64,000 nt of DNA from assembly GCA_038501195.1 (NCBI GenBank), contig JBBPUQ010000001.1, positions 2,418,001 to 2,482,000 on the forward strand, read 5' to 3'. Of this stretch, positions 48,891 to 62,370 are shown one piece after another; the stretch's first letter is position 1, and the number at the start of each line of letters is the position of its first letter. Source of the DNA: Nemania diffusa. Lineage: Eukaryota; Ascomycota; Sordariomycetes; Xylariales; Xylariaceae. The notes beneath the pieces are model-generated. The model was not told the origin of the DNA. It saw only the letters and a list, made by a program, of their open reading frames with translations, and did no database searches. The position numbers and the translations under genes were made by a program.

Positions 48891-51800
48891 TGCCGTTGCT
48901 TTGAAGGATTTCACCGGTATACTACATAGACAGGGCGGAGACAAGCAGACGACGATGAGACTTGTACTCTACTGTAGACGAACGCATTGGGTAACTAGAT
49001 AACTGATATGTTACCTAGATATATGCCATACCACACCATGCCTACGAGGAACGGAACACCGCTGGGGAACCAACCCACACGGTGATACTGATACATATGC
49101 GTAGGTACGTGCAATGCTGCTTGCCACGCCAATGTCCAATCGCTGGCCCGCGATACTTAAGTGCCATGCAGAGACCATGTGCCACGAATGCGGTTATTGG
49201 CAGCCTTCACTGCAAAAACATCCTCCCCAGTGAAACCCCCCCCCCTCCTGCAAGACTGCGGCGTCACGGTGCACCACGCGTAACGGGGCTGCACCACGGA
49301 AGGACTCCAAGCCGATGGTGCCGGTAGACGAGCAAGAACTGGTCACTTTCGTACTCTGTCTCTTATCTGACAGTTCATGGCTTCTCGAGACAAGTGATAT
49401 TTCCCCAGACTAGAACGTCAAATCTACCCACGAGAATAAGTCATTTCCTTTCAATGCTGCTCTAGAAGATCACTGGGCTCGAATGGGCCTGGAAAAATGC
49501 CATGATGAGCCATTCAATATTGGTCGGAGTCAGTAGCTGGACCCGAGTAGAAGCGGACTATGATCTAGCTACTAAGTAAGGGGCAAGAATGTGGGATAAC
49601 CATCTCCATGCCTCGAAAAGGCGAAGATAATACTTCATATCAAAACTCCGAGATGTGACTCCTTTCAATCGCACTCCCTCGTTTACCGACCATCACAGAA
49701 TCGACGTCGTCCACTACCTACGTAGCAATACCAAGGGGCCGAGGATCGTAGCCCGCTCAGCCAACTTGACAGGAAACGAAACAATCAGAAATCCATTCTG
49801 TGCCGTGGCGCTGGCTCTGGTTACAGCACGCGTTCAGTGGATCAGAGCACATGTTCTCGAGTCTAGATTGCTACCTAAACTAGGTACCTACCTGAGCCAG
49901 TATCGGATATCCAGATGCATTGCAACATCAACCATATCTATCTATAGCTACCTACTTAGATACTCCATAATGTGTCGATAGGTGCTGCCCTATCTAGCAT
50001 CACAGCCTTACTAGCTGAGTCGTCGCCTCACCAGGACCACCAAGATTCAATTCCATAAGCGTCAAATACTCTTCGCCAACCCGGACATTCTATAACATAG
50101 GGGCTTTGATTCATACCTAGCCTTCGTACATACAGCATAGGCCATGGTATTGCCCTAACGAGCTACTATCAATCGCCCACATGCACAGCAAGCACTGACT
50201 TACCTAGATGCTGATAGGTAGGTAGGTGATCGAGCATTGACTAGTCTAGTGAACCCCTGGATGGCGTCTGGATGAACGGAGACCTACCTACGTAGAGCTG
50301 CCACGCTGTCAAGTCCTACGCTAGACCAGATAGATACCCTTAACTTCGCTTCTCGTGCCTTGGTAGGTAAGTTTTACCGCCCAATTCTTACATAGTACCT
50401 TACGCAAACGTACTGTCAATGTTTGAGAGTGTCTCATCTTAATAACAGTGGAGAGGTGAGCTGTTGATAAGGGGCGAGTTAACAAAGCGATATCATGTTA
50501 TAGGTTAGGATACGTCGAACTCGCTCGTTGATTCCCTTGCTCAGCCCTACACGTTTATGTACCTACCTACTGTACATACATTCAACGTGGCAGGGGATGA
50601 TCGATCGATCGCAATAGGTTTGACCCGACAGATATTTTATTTCTTAGTCAGATTAATCTCCAGGCAGCGAAAGAGGTCGCTAATTATAAACAAACTACCT
50701 ACGCTACTAACCCTACAGTAATAGTTCATACCAGCAAGTAAATCGAGAGAAGGGGCCTTTGTAATCAAAAGTCCTAGATAATGCCCTTGGAGTGGCGAGA
50801 TGAATGATCATGCGTAGGGTCGTCTACCAGTAGTCTAGTATCTAGATGATGGTAGTGAACAACCACACCGCCTATCTAGACAGTAGTCTACGTATAAGTA
50901 CCTATGCTTGCCTCCAGGGCGTGAGACTCATTGGTGAGATACACACCGCCAAATATTATTCCACATGGGCAAAATACTGTAGTCATCTCTGTACTTGAGA
51001 AGATTTTGTTGCAATGCGGACTACCCCCTTTCGGCATGAGCTTTCGGTCACTTGAGTCTAGAGCCACGCGGGTACAAGTTCGACAGAATGCAGCTAGTTC
51101 GATGGCTCGGAGAGGTCTGGGACTTTCTTTGGCTTGCATGTCAAGATTAACTAACTGCCGGTAGTCTTCTGAATATATATAACTCCTACCTGTGCGTAGG
51201 GCAGCATCAGTTTGCCCAGTTACAGGGTATTAACTCACCATAAACTTGTTCTAGTGAAGTTGCTTCCATATCCGAAGCTAACACCGAGAATCTCAACTCG
51301 TCAAATCCAACCATACTCTTAAATCTATTCGTAAGGTGCTCTGGTATATTATACTACCTACGACTAAGAAATAGGAAGTACCATTAGCGGCCTATTCTCC
51401 TCACTAAAATCTACGGCATGGTAGAAGCAGCGAGCTAGGCTTCGATTCGAACATTGCATAAGAAATGAAGAGTTGATTTGCCCAAGTGTTAACTAGTGAC
51501 TCTTTCTCTAGCTGTGACGAGACCCGAAGCTGTAACGCGCGCCTACAGGCATCTGGTAGTAGAGGAGAACGTTTATCTTCACATGTATATCTACTTGATC
51601 GCGTGATGTTATGCCATCTAAAGTAAGAATAAAACTAGAGTAGCCCCTGCATGCTATTAATGAGTTCTGGTTTTAGGGCAAAGGGCCTCTCACTTTCTAG
51701 GACCTAACCGTTAGACGAGGACGAGTATGGAAACTTACAATAGTACCAATCGTGGTGTGATGGCTAGCATGCATCTACGTGAGAAGCATCCACAAACTGA

Positions 51801-53625
51801 AAGGCTCGGGAATTGACCAACGATTCTATTCCTAAACCACCCGGGGTAGTGGGGGTGAACAACAACTAGGGTAGTATAGCGAACAAGAAAAAGCTCAGTT
51901 CAAGCTCGATTTACGAATATAGATAAGTACGCCCTGCAATGGAATCACTAGTTATATAGTCGGGACTGGCCATTCATTAAGTTTACGGCTCCTAAGGCTA
52001 GAACATATTGGCATGGCCGTTTACTAATTCAAACCCAGGCTCGACCTCCCCCAAAGCGGTGACATTTAACTCTACCAACCCTTTCACTTGTGTATAAGTG
52101 GTGTCGGAGTTTTTGTAGTTTCTCGAAGTTTTCCCATTCCTATCACTATAAAATCAAGACGAATAATGTCAAATAATATTAAGATATCAAAAGCTATTAT
52201 CCAGCCAACCTCCGCGGAGAGGCGTCTTCACTCGCTGATGAATTTGATTTATGAGTTCGATATGTTTGACTATCGTGTATCTAGTGTAATAGCAACGCGT
52301 ACTTTCTAAGCACTATGAATGTTGATTCATACCCAGAGACCCCTAATCTATCTAGTATGAGCAGAAGTAAACTATATAGATATTAAGATAAAAAAAATTA
52401 GGAATCGGAGCCAATTGATCTAAGAGCTAATTAGATCGTCTTGCTACCCCCAACACCGATAAAGACCACTCGCTGTCATCGCCGCCGCCCATATCCACCA
52501 TCATTCAGTCATTACTATGCACCCACCAAAGCTAAAGACTTTATATGATACTATGTACATCACCTATCATCCACTAGATGGACACTGGGTGCTACACTCA
52601 CCCGGTTCTGCATTCAACAAGATGGCTCGCTAATTTCTGACTCCATATCGAACTTTCACGCAGCACATGCGGCTATGGTGGTTTGCAGGGTGTACATAAC
52701 ACCAAAAATAAAAATAAAAAAACGCTTTAGAGAAAGCAGGAAGGGCGGAAAAAACGAACGTATTTACGTATATCTTGACTAGATAGACGTCAGAGGCTCC
52801 CTAGTAGTGGGGTTTAGGATATCAAGTTTGTGTTGTAGGGAGCAGTAATGCTCTTTTCTATCTATATAAACTCCTAATTTATCAACCGCCACCAACGGCG
52901 AGGAACATCCCTACTCCCGCGACCTGAACATCAGTAGGGAAAGAGTCAATTACCTGTCTTGCCGAGGATAATTGACCAAAGAATCTTCGCAAAGAAGCGG
53001 TTATTTCCCACAAATTTTGCGCATATAGCGCAAAGTTGACACAGCTTGAATACAATGCCTGCACTAAATTATAGTTCGCGCGGTTATTGTGGTTTGCCTA
53101 TCTATCTACCACCAGGGTGCTTTTCTTTTTCCTCACTGTAGCTTGTTGGTTTCGCTGTCCAAATACTATCCGCTGCATAACGGGAATACGGTCTGGATGA
53201 TAGACTTCACTGAAAAATAGATACAGGCAATATAGTAACGCATAATCGTTGGCAACGATATGCCGACTGTCGCAAGGTTGGGGTACTAACGATCCAAAAT
53301 GAGACGCAGGAAAATAAAGAAAAGTACCCGCCATGCACTGAAGGATATCATCAAATTTCCCAATGTAGACATAGAGAAACCCCTGCCTGGGACACCTCCC
53401 ACGAATAGAAAACTAGTGCGGATCCCGTGGATCCCAGATTGACCGCTCGTTACGAGTGTGGTCTACATCGTGCAGGAATCTCCAGGTCCCAATAATGAAT
53501 AGGAAGCAATGCCAACTAGTCATTCAGAATAAATTTAGGTCCAGTCGTGTGGTTAGGGATCGTTCTTTTGTTGGTGGTATATGTACAATGCTAGTTGCGG
53601 ATGGTGGCCTAGGATACAATTTATA

Positions 53626-56600
53626 TTATGAGAATATACTGTGGCTATTCTCGATAATAAATTGCACCGCAAGGGTTTTGGTGTGCGTGTCTGTCATTTC
53701 TCGTTCGATATTCGTGTCTCTCATAATCGTGGGGGCGAAGACCACAGCCAAGTTTCTAGGAGTCATCTAGCAAAATAGGATTAGTCAAGTCCATACCGTC
53801 ATAGGATATCTATAGCGTACGAGGTTTTCACTTTCTCTCGACGCCACACGCGAAAGATGGAACATGAGGAATTCGAGGCAATCCTTGTGTTGCCTCGGCA
53901 GTTGATTAAAAACATTCTGGAGATGGTCACACTTCTCCGAATCGCTTGAAAGTGCTATTGCATTCCGTTAGCTTTGGATCCGTCGAAAATTTGGAACCGA
54001 GGGAATGATTTTGCTGGTACTCACAATTCGTCTCCAGCACGCGGTCGTAGATATCGTAGGTTAGGAGCGGCGTTGGGAGCTTGCGGAAGTACTGCTTGAG
54101 AACGCTTGTGACCGCCGTAATGTCCATGTCCGGGTCCGAGATATCATAGTTTTCATTCTTGTCGAAGCCTTCTTGGATGCTCTTGACCTGTGAATTGCCG
54201 CCTGTTTTGCGGTAAATGCCTTCCATCTCCATGCCCCTTAGTTCGACCTCCTCGATACATCGTGTTACGACTGAAGGGATCTGCCTGCGTTCGTACTCGG
54301 CTCGATCCGCGAGCTCGGAGCCGAAGAGGACATTCGGGGGCTCAATAGCAGTTGGCGTTGATGCCGTCGTAGTCGTGCCTTGTTTCGGTATAGTCTGCGC
54401 CTTTTTGAAGCCGAAGAAGCCCTGGCGGCCGGCGTCTACCCGCTGGCGGTTGAGGCTATTAGGCGGAACATGTAAAACGGGCGACTCGACTGGTGTGACA
54501 GTCATGTTGTATGGCAGGCCTATGCTCTCCCCAGCAATGCCTTGGGGATGGCGCTCAGGCTGCTGGAAAGCCACGACAGTTCGGTCGACACCTTTAGCAA
54601 TATTTTGGGCCACGGCCTTAGAGCCCTTCTTCCACTTAGTAAAATTCTTCTTGCTTATCTTGATCACAGTGGGCCGGGCCTCGAGAACCGGCTCTTCGTG
54701 TTCTGGGCTGATAATTGTCGTTCCGGTTTGTATGCTCGCCGTGTCATGGTTGACGGAATGATTGGAGGAGCCCTTATTATGATTGTAGATGCCAAGCCCG
54801 TTCGCTTGTAACCGAGCATCGGAATGATTTTTAAACCTCTCTTGAATCTGATGGGTAATGTCGTTGTTTAAGTCGGCCAATTGTGCATTCTTAGAGACAA
54901 GTTGTTCGAACTCGACACGGGCACGGTCCCGATCAGCTATTGCTCGGTTCTTCTCCTCAATAAGTTGATCTCGCTCGGCATGAAGCTGCTCGAGGTTTGC
55001 CACCATAGACTGCTTTAGTTTCTCTAATCTCTGGACAAAATCCTTGATGGCAGACTCCTCTAGGTCGCGAGGATCGACAGGCTTCTTGGTTTCCTTGGCC
55101 CTTTCTACGTACCCCGCAAGCGCTTCCAACTGACGGATCATAAGTTCTGTCTGAGTGTCGAGCACTGAGACCGTTTTCCGTTTCTCTTCAACCTTCTGCG
55201 CGAGATTCCTGAGATCCTTCTCGCTATGGAACTGTCGCTCAAGTTCTGCCACTCGTTGTTCAGAGTTTCGCAGGCGTCTTTTTAGTAGGGCATGATCATC
55301 GCCTGTTGTTAGAGATAAGGGGCTGGTGATATCGTGACCAGCACCATTGACAGAGTCTTCGGCTATAGGTGTTTTCGGCCACCGGGGTGACGCAGTGGTA
55401 CGTGTAGTTTCACTAACGCTGCGTGTATGGCCGCCACGAGCGGGAGCGCTTGATTCTGAGCTGTTGGTACGTCCGTGAAGGACAGCATTAGACACGCGGC
55501 GGAGGATAGAGGATGAGCCTTCGTCTGTCCCTAGAATACGAGCCATATCTTCATCCATACTAAAATCGCCACCGGCGCTCCAACGAGGTAGTTTTGGTGA
55601 CGATTTATGCTCGGCGCCTACAGCGGCAGGATCTTGTGCTGCAGAGTGTCCTGGGGGGACCGGTGGAGCTCTAGGGGTCATGTATGAATCACCCGGTTTT
55701 GTATCGGCCACACTGGGCCGGCTGAAGCCATTCACTAGACTAGTTGTTAGTTTGCAGGTTCAAATAATGCCCCCAAAAACCCCGAACTTACGGTTTCTCG
55801 AGACGGAAGGGGGTAGCTCCTTTCGGGCAATAGGCCTGGAGACGTTGCCTGGTGTTGTTGCCAAAGGATCACTCTGTCGACTTTCATCTTCTTCCCGGGG
55901 ACGTAAGTCCTGCGAGCTACGTGGCGTGTTCGCCCGATCACTGGAATATAGATGCTGGCTTGATTCGTTGGCGGCAATCTCCTTGTCGATCCGTCCAGAA
56001 CCACCATCCTGAGAGCCAGTGGATTCCTGTACTAAATTGGATTGTTGCGAATTGGTTCTGTTATTTAACTTCCGACTCTTGGGTGCATCTTGCAATTTAA
56101 ATTCTTCAGACTTCGTGTTGACGGGTGTCTGGGTCCTATCGTCACCAACAATAGACGATGCCTTAGATGACCCATTTTTGTCAACCTTGGATGACTTGGA
56201 CAGTTTCCTGCCTAAGCTCTTGGAGGGAAGGTTGTCATAGTCCGTCGAAGCTTGGCGGCCTTTCTCCTGGAAGGCAATATGTGGCGTTGATGACTGAGAA
56301 TCAGGTTTCCTTTCCGTCTGCTTCGGGACGCTGAAATAGTCTTTATCCTTGCTCCTCTTATTTGTATCTGCTAGCGCCTCGGACGTCGACCTTGGCGTTG
56401 CAGAGGGAGCCGGGCTTGGGTCTAGTGCAACTGGGATGAAGAAGCTCTGATCATCCATTGCGGCACTGGTTACATCAGCCCCTGAGAAGAGGGCGGAATT
56501 TCGGTTAGGGCGATACGTGTGAGAGGGTAGAGACAGGCCAGAGTGGTCGGATGGGCGTTCAGGTGACCGGGCCGTTCGTGAGCTGCTTAGCAAATCCGAG

Positions 56601-57487
56601 TCGGCGCGAGGATACGACGGTCGGGGTCGCGGGGAGAGTTCGGTAGGAAGTTCGGTCGGCGTATCAGATTCTGGATCGACCCGGTCGTTGGAGAAAGCAT
56701 TAGGGGGCACGGCGTTGGGAGGAAGTGCTGGCAACGATTTCTCAACCATAGACGAGCCATCCTTCTCGCGCGCCTTTGCTTGAGCTTTGGATTTTTTCCT
56801 GCGCCTGGCCATCAGAGATTCATGGCAGCTCATACAAAAAATACCTTGAGATGTCTTCGCGTAGCGCAAGTTTTCGATCTTTCTCTTGCAATTCCTACAC
56901 CGAAAGCAAGCGGCGCAGAAGGCCTGTTCGCCGGTAAGGATTGCGAGATCTTCGATCTTGTCGCCGCACGCGCTGCAGCTGTAGGTGCAGTTGTTGCATA
57001 TGAGGGACCCATCGCCGAGAAGAAGTAGATTTGCGTCCGAGTCGAGCAGAGTGCTGCATGTATTGCAGCGGAAGCAGTTGAGATGCCATCGGTTCCCAGC
57101 TGTAGTAAAATGGTTAGACGGCTAGAGTCTGACATGACCATGTAGCATTGGGAATTTGGGGGGGATGGGGAGAAGATGAGAACAAGCGAGTATGCACGGC
57201 ACGATGGTCCGGCAGAGATGGATTGGGGACTGGCATGGGGACCAGCATGAGGACCAGCATGAGGACCAACCGAGGTGGCGGTAGCGGCAGCAGCAGCGGC
57301 AGTAAACAGCACGGCTTACCTAGTTCAAAGGCTTTACCCTCCTCTAGTATCTAGAGCAGAATTCCTGTTAGCTTAGCGCAAAGACGTGCGATTGTAGGGC
57401 CTCTGGCAGCTTCGTCCGTACCTCGCCACATCCCTTGCATGGGAAGATATCATCCCCGTCTACGGAGCCGTCCATGTAGTCCTCCAT
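53626..57487 (-). CDS. RGA1: LIM-LIM-RhoGAP Rho GTPase-activating protein
   Basis: Six exons: 57487-57422, 57350-57320, 57099-55792, 55734-54025, 53954-53821, 53766-53626, total 1129 residues. All joins keep the frame and have standard donors (GTACGG, GTAAGC, GTAAGT, GTGAGT, GTACGC). The second exon is a 31-nt microexon. Two LIM zinc domains lie at residues 17-70 (CKGC...NRWHLNCFRCNTC) and 74-125 (CSAC...CAACFRCRNC...CMSCH). Then come a Ser/Pro-rich linker, a coiled coil (about 600-770) and the RhoGAP domain from about 937 to the end, with the catalytic arginine in GIYRKTG (about 977) and LKQYFRKLPTPLLTY. The last two exons restore CLEFLMFHLSRVAS and the end block NLAVVFAPTIMRD. Orthologues of yeast Rga1/Rga2 switch off Cdc42/Rho at polarity sites. 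A protein ending at 53927 would be truncated. Confidence 0.96.
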
Positions 57488-58295
57488 CACTTCTCTGTCT
57501 CTATTACTCCTTGTCGGATAGCCAAAAGCAAGCCCCAAGTATTCTGTGCCAGTGTTCTGTATCGAGTAGGGCTTCAACTAGCAAGCGAGTTGGTTAAGGC
57601 GCCGGGCGTCTAATGTCCAAGAACGATCTCGTGGGACATGGGCAAAAAATGGCATAGGAGGCGATGGCGGAGGCGAGAGGGTATGAGTCTACGGCAACAT
57701 TGGTTGGTGGCTATGGGGTGATCAAGACGGCGGACTGATTCAAATGGGCCAGAGACGAATCGAAGTGGAAGTGGAAATGGACGTGGACGTGGACGTGGAC
57801 GTGGAAGTAAATTGATCCGTCGTCCGATTTTTAAGGGGTCGAGGGACGGCGAGGCGTTGTGCTGGTGGACAAGAAAATGGAAGGGGATGGCGGTGGTGAT
57901 GGTGGTGATGCTAGTAGTGGCGGCGGTGGTGGTGGTGGTATAGAGGACGATGAGAGTTCCGCGACGGGCATTTGGATGCGGAGTAGACGTCGTGGCCCTT
58001 TAGCAGCTCTCAAGGGCAGTCCGTGGTGGGAGCCAGACGATGGCGACGCCGACGGACAAGGTGGTGACGGCAATTCGAATGTGTCGTGCCGAGTCAGGTA
58101 GAATAAGTATAAGTATGGAGGGGGAGATTGTGAGGAGGCACTGTTGCTTGTTAATTGGTCGTTGGTCGTTCAGAGTCGAGGCCGAACAAGTGGAACAAGA
58201 AGCAGCCAGCAGCAGGCGAGGGCAGACAGGCCACGCTAGGTACCTCCTACTACAGTAGATTACCTACAGTAGAATCCTAGATACCTTACATAGGT

Positions 58296-58311
58296 ACCTA
58301 CCTAGGTAGGT
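58296..58311. repeat. 16-bp palindrome of the ACCT motif
   Basis: ACCTACCTAGGTAGGT is a perfect palindrome made of two ACCTACCT arms. Related shorter palindromes occur at 61300-61313 (GGTAGGTACCTACC) and near 34292, 42670 and 60310. Confidence 0.85.
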
Positions 58312-58394
58312 TATGTAGGTATGCAGGTATGTATGTACAGTTGTCTGCGTGGATAGATAACCCGTAGATACCTACCTGCCTCCTGATAATAAAG

Positions 58395-58406
58395 GTAATA
58401 ATAATG

Positions 58407-58452
<46 letters not shown>
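58395..58452 (+). repeat. (AAT)n microsatellite
   Basis: A run of about 16 ATA/AAT triplets with few interruptions. Confidence 0.92.
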
Positions 58453-58453
<1 letters not shown>

Positions 58454-60736
58454 GATAATGGAAGAAATAATAGGTAATAATAATAATGGTGATACGGTAA
58501 CAGCGGTGACAGGGACAGTGGAGAGTGAGTGAGTGAGTGAGTCGAGGGATGCTGATAGGTAAGTAAGATGTAGGTATGTACGGTATGCAGGTACCTACTT
58601 TACGAAGCTAGCTTGAGCAGCAGTAGCAATTGAGCAAACGAAAAGTTGAAAAAAAAAAAAGAATAAATAAAATAAAACAACCCCGAGTGTTTGGTGCCTA
58701 TAGCCGCCGTTATTCCTTCACAGTCATAGTCATCATCCTATTCATTCGCCTACTCGAGTTTAACACCTAACTTAGTATGCTATGTTAGAAAAAGGGGGAC
58801 ATGCAAAAAGACTGGAGACAAAGCAAGACGAATAGGCATGTAGGTATGTACTCCTTACCTCCTCGACAACACTAACAAACATATAGGTAGGTACTGTAGG
58901 TAGTCTAGCTCTCATAAGTCAGTCGGTGTGTGGTGTTGTCGACTTTGACTGCCTTACGCAGTAGGTTGTCTTTGTAGTGGGGTCGGCGGACGGCAGAAGA
59001 GGTACGTTGTATGGTATTTAGGTAGTTACTAGTAGCAGGTAGGCAGTAACAGGTAGAAATGTACCTAAGCTATGTTACCTTTCCCCTGTCGGTGCCAAGA
59101 AAAGGCGAGATGGACACTGAGGTACTATGTACGTAGGTAGGCTAGATACGCTACAGTTGGGCAAACATACATACAGTACTATTGTATACAAGCCCCCTTT
59201 GAAACCACCACACGCAGTACGGCGTACAGAATACATAGTACGCATACATGGCGCGTACCCGACTCTGGGGTTCGGCCAGTAAGCACGGTGCGAAGCACTT
59301 AGGTGTACCCGAACCCTTGATTTACCTAGCATGTTGGCATCTGGTAGCGACATCTGGTGCCCAGTCCTGAGGTACTCCAATGTTCCAGATGATGGATGAT
59401 GAACAGTAGCTCACCGAATAACCACGATCTTGGTAGCTACCTAAACCTATTATATGAAGCTGAGTTTATGTCTGCCTCAGACGCTAGCAGCGCTTATGGT
59501 TATTGTTATTGCTATTCTTAATCTTTTCTTCGTATTCACCTTTATTTTATTTGGCTGTTACCTACATATGTATATATCTGAGTACCTCTCTGGGTACATA
59601 CCTCTTACATGTAGGTATAGATTCGAACTGCTTATGGTATTACAGGCACTGCTGGCCGTTTCATAATCAGTTAGCCTGCCTCTAGTATCCTCGAAATATC
59701 AAATGCCGCCGACCAAAAAGTAAAGAAAGCTAGACATGTACATAGGATGAGCCAAGAATCGTTCTCGGCATCTAAATAGGTATCACAATTCATAGCTCAT
59801 CGTTTCTACGCATATATAATATTTGGAGAGCTCAACTTACCTCTACCTACCCCTATGTACTGTACCTATTACCTTGCACCACAAGGCTCAGAGCGCTAGG
59901 TATGTTCTGCCACGTTAAAAACGGGTTCACTCCATGAGGGCCCTGGAGCTGCTAATAAGGTCTTCAAAGACCCTGATTGCATTAGACTGCCTGGACTATA
60001 AAATCTCCAATTCAAGTCCCTGGCTACCTCGTGCAGATCCTGGAGGTTAATATTTTCGGGTCTCGCACATTTTGACTTCTGGCTTCGGATCCAACCACTT
60101 AGGGCCAGCCAAAGCCTCTTTACCCTGCTTGAATAGCAACTCGACACGCCACCTACCGGGTAGTCACGGTACGCTCGGGATCAAGTCGGCCCTCTGAGGT
60201 TCTCAGCTATGTTTGAGGCCTACCTACTTCAGATAATGAAAAAATAATGGTATTCCTATGTATAACAACATCCTGTTTACCGGCACAAAACCAAAACCTG
60301 GCGTCCAAGGCTACCTAGGTAGTAGGTATTTAGGCACCGCATACTTTGGCATAAAAAAATAAAAATAAAAACCCAGCCATATAATCACATACGAGCCTTC
60401 GGAATCTTTTCTTCGGATCGCTAGCTATCAAACCTCGGGTAAATAGAAAAGGTAGGTAAAAAAAAAAAAAAAGAGGGAGAACGATGTGATTTTGGGTGTG
60501 TGCGTGTACCTAGCATCATGCCTTTGCCAATATCACTAACCTGACTCGACACTTATTGCTGCCAGGTACACTTATAAGTAGCACTGTATAGGTAGTTTCA
60601 CAAGTAAACTGTTAACTACATTAGATACAGTATGGAGTGCCCACTTACTCTAAGAGCGAGACGCCTCTCATGTGCTAAAAAGGATAACAAGCTACCTAGG
60701 TACTATCTTCCTATCTACAGTTGCCGGCCTCACGAT

Positions 60737-60763
60737 GGCGGCGGCGGCGGCGGCGGCGGCGGG
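60737..60763 (+). repeat. (GGC)n microsatellite
   Basis: Eight or nine GGC units, an isolated very GC-rich tract in an AT-rich setting. Confidence 0.9.
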
Positions 60764-61299
60764 AGGAATGAGAATAAGGGTCATCGCCAAATGATCGGCA
60801 CTGCGCAAGCCATATCAAGGATGGGCCTATCGACACTTGCCTGCATTGTCTCGAGGATGCGTGAGAATGTTCTCTGCAGTGTTCTAGTGGCGTGTATGTG
60901 ATTACGACGCTGGAATGCGAGTGACGTTTCATCACAAATCGTCAACGAGGTGTTGCACGGCACCTCATTTCTATCTACCTATCTACCTTATGTATCTATT
61001 TATCTACTGTAGATATATTCGTAGATACTATCAGAAGAGACAACACTGTATATAGTATGCACTCTGTGCTTCCTACATCCAGTTGTATGTACCTACAGTA
61101 TGTAGGCATATATCATGTAGGTATGCTAGGTAAATTATGTAAATCCGATGTTGAATTTCATCGATTATACATACTGAGTGTGTACGTATTAGATACCTAC
61201 AGTGCCTACCACAGTATGATGTTTTTTATCTGCAATCCCTCCGAATGAGGGTCAGACCCTGAAGACTACATACATGTATGTATGTATGTAGGTTAGGTA

Positions 61300-61313
61300 G
61301 GTAGGTACCTACC
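61300..61313. repeat. 14-bp palindrome GGTAGGTACCTACC
   Basis: A perfect palindrome, directly preceded by TATGTATGTATG and GGTTAGGTAGGTA repeats. Confidence 0.8.
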
Positions 61314-62326
61314 AACCAGGTTGACTGTCTGGGTTAGTCAGGTCGAGGCAGGTCACGCAGGGGGTCGCAGATCGATCCATGAATGAGCAGTGTTTCATGT
61401 TAAAATAAGATCCACCCACTTTCAGCACCACGGAAGTAGGTACTGAATAGTGGGAGTGCAGATACTATGGGTACTCCAGCTACTACCTACCTACCTACAT
61501 ATGGCCCTCAGCATATGCTAGCAGTTACTATCATGTAGGTAGGAGGTTAGGTAGGTTAGGTATGCTATGCTAAGTACATTAGGTAGGTAGGAGGTTCCCG
61601 CCTACCTACAGTGCTGTATGCGGCCCGGAGGAATCCAGAGCCCATTCATGCCATTGTCGCAACTTGCGCCTCTACCATCCGTCGGATCATCAAGCAGCAC
61701 GATGCTCTCCATGATTCCCATCTCGCTACCGACCGACCTACCTACATACTGCGTGGGCATTGCAGTCTATCTACCTACCTAAGCCCTTTCGTAGACAGGA
61801 TGAGCTCGGCACTGAGTGTAGATTACAGTACGCGGCTCTATCCAATCTGATGCCATTCACGCCAATCCTCCGCCCGCAACGAAACAGGCCGGACAGAAAC
61901 TCTAACATCTCGACACGTTTCAAGAAAGACGAGTGGACACGAAAATAGGTCCTCGAGTAACACCTACGCATACATACTTACATACAACCATGAGCGCGTG
62001 TGTATGTACTACCTAGCTTGGTTACTTGCTGCGTACCTAACATATCTACCTAGCGTATAAGAGGTATAAGAGGTGGTATGTCTATGTATGTATGTATGTA
62101 GGTAGGTATGTTGAGAGTAACCGCTGCCGGGACTAGGTACATACTCATCCATGAGTTGATCATCTATCTGTCTATCTACCTAGGCATCTATCTACATAAG
62201 GTATCTACTTACACAATGCCGGCTGCTTGCAACGTTCAACAACGTCTGCTGCTGGGGCGTCCGCAGTCATCTGCAAGTACCAGGTTAGATGGACTGTCAA
62301 CCCAACGTGACAGACACAGACGGCCA

Positions 62327-62370
62327 AGAAGCAAAGAAGCAAAGAAGCAAAGAAGCAAAGAAGCAAAGAA
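62327..62370 (+). repeat. AGAAGCAA octamer tandem repeat
   Basis: About five tandem units of the octamer AGAAGCAA, ending in AAAG. The octamer length shifts frame, so this is noncoding. Confidence 0.88.

Larger units (their letters stand above)
46749..53625. other. Large gene-free region rich in microsatellites
   Basis: 6.9 kb without a supported gene. Frames here are under 110 codons, without motifs, and mostly overlapped on the other strand. It carries the GAA, GGTAGC, ACAG and ACCT tracts listed separately, a purine-rich run at 48675-48726, and many palindromic CTACCTAGGTAG or TAGGTACCTA words. The best-looking frame, 50931-51164 (+) with its complement, has no family signature. Confidence 0.5.

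Noticed and set aside
57590..57640. tRNA-like D-arm, GAGTTGGTTAAGGCGCCGGGC, just upstream of the RGA1-type gene
   Set aside because: The D-loop resembles Leu/Ser tRNAs, but the D-stem does not pair, no anticodon stem can be drawn, and there is no TTCGA T-arm at the right distance.
62327..62370. Octamer array considered as a CRISPR-like array
   Set aside because: Units are contiguous 8-mers without spacers, and the genome is fungal; it is a simple tandem repeat.
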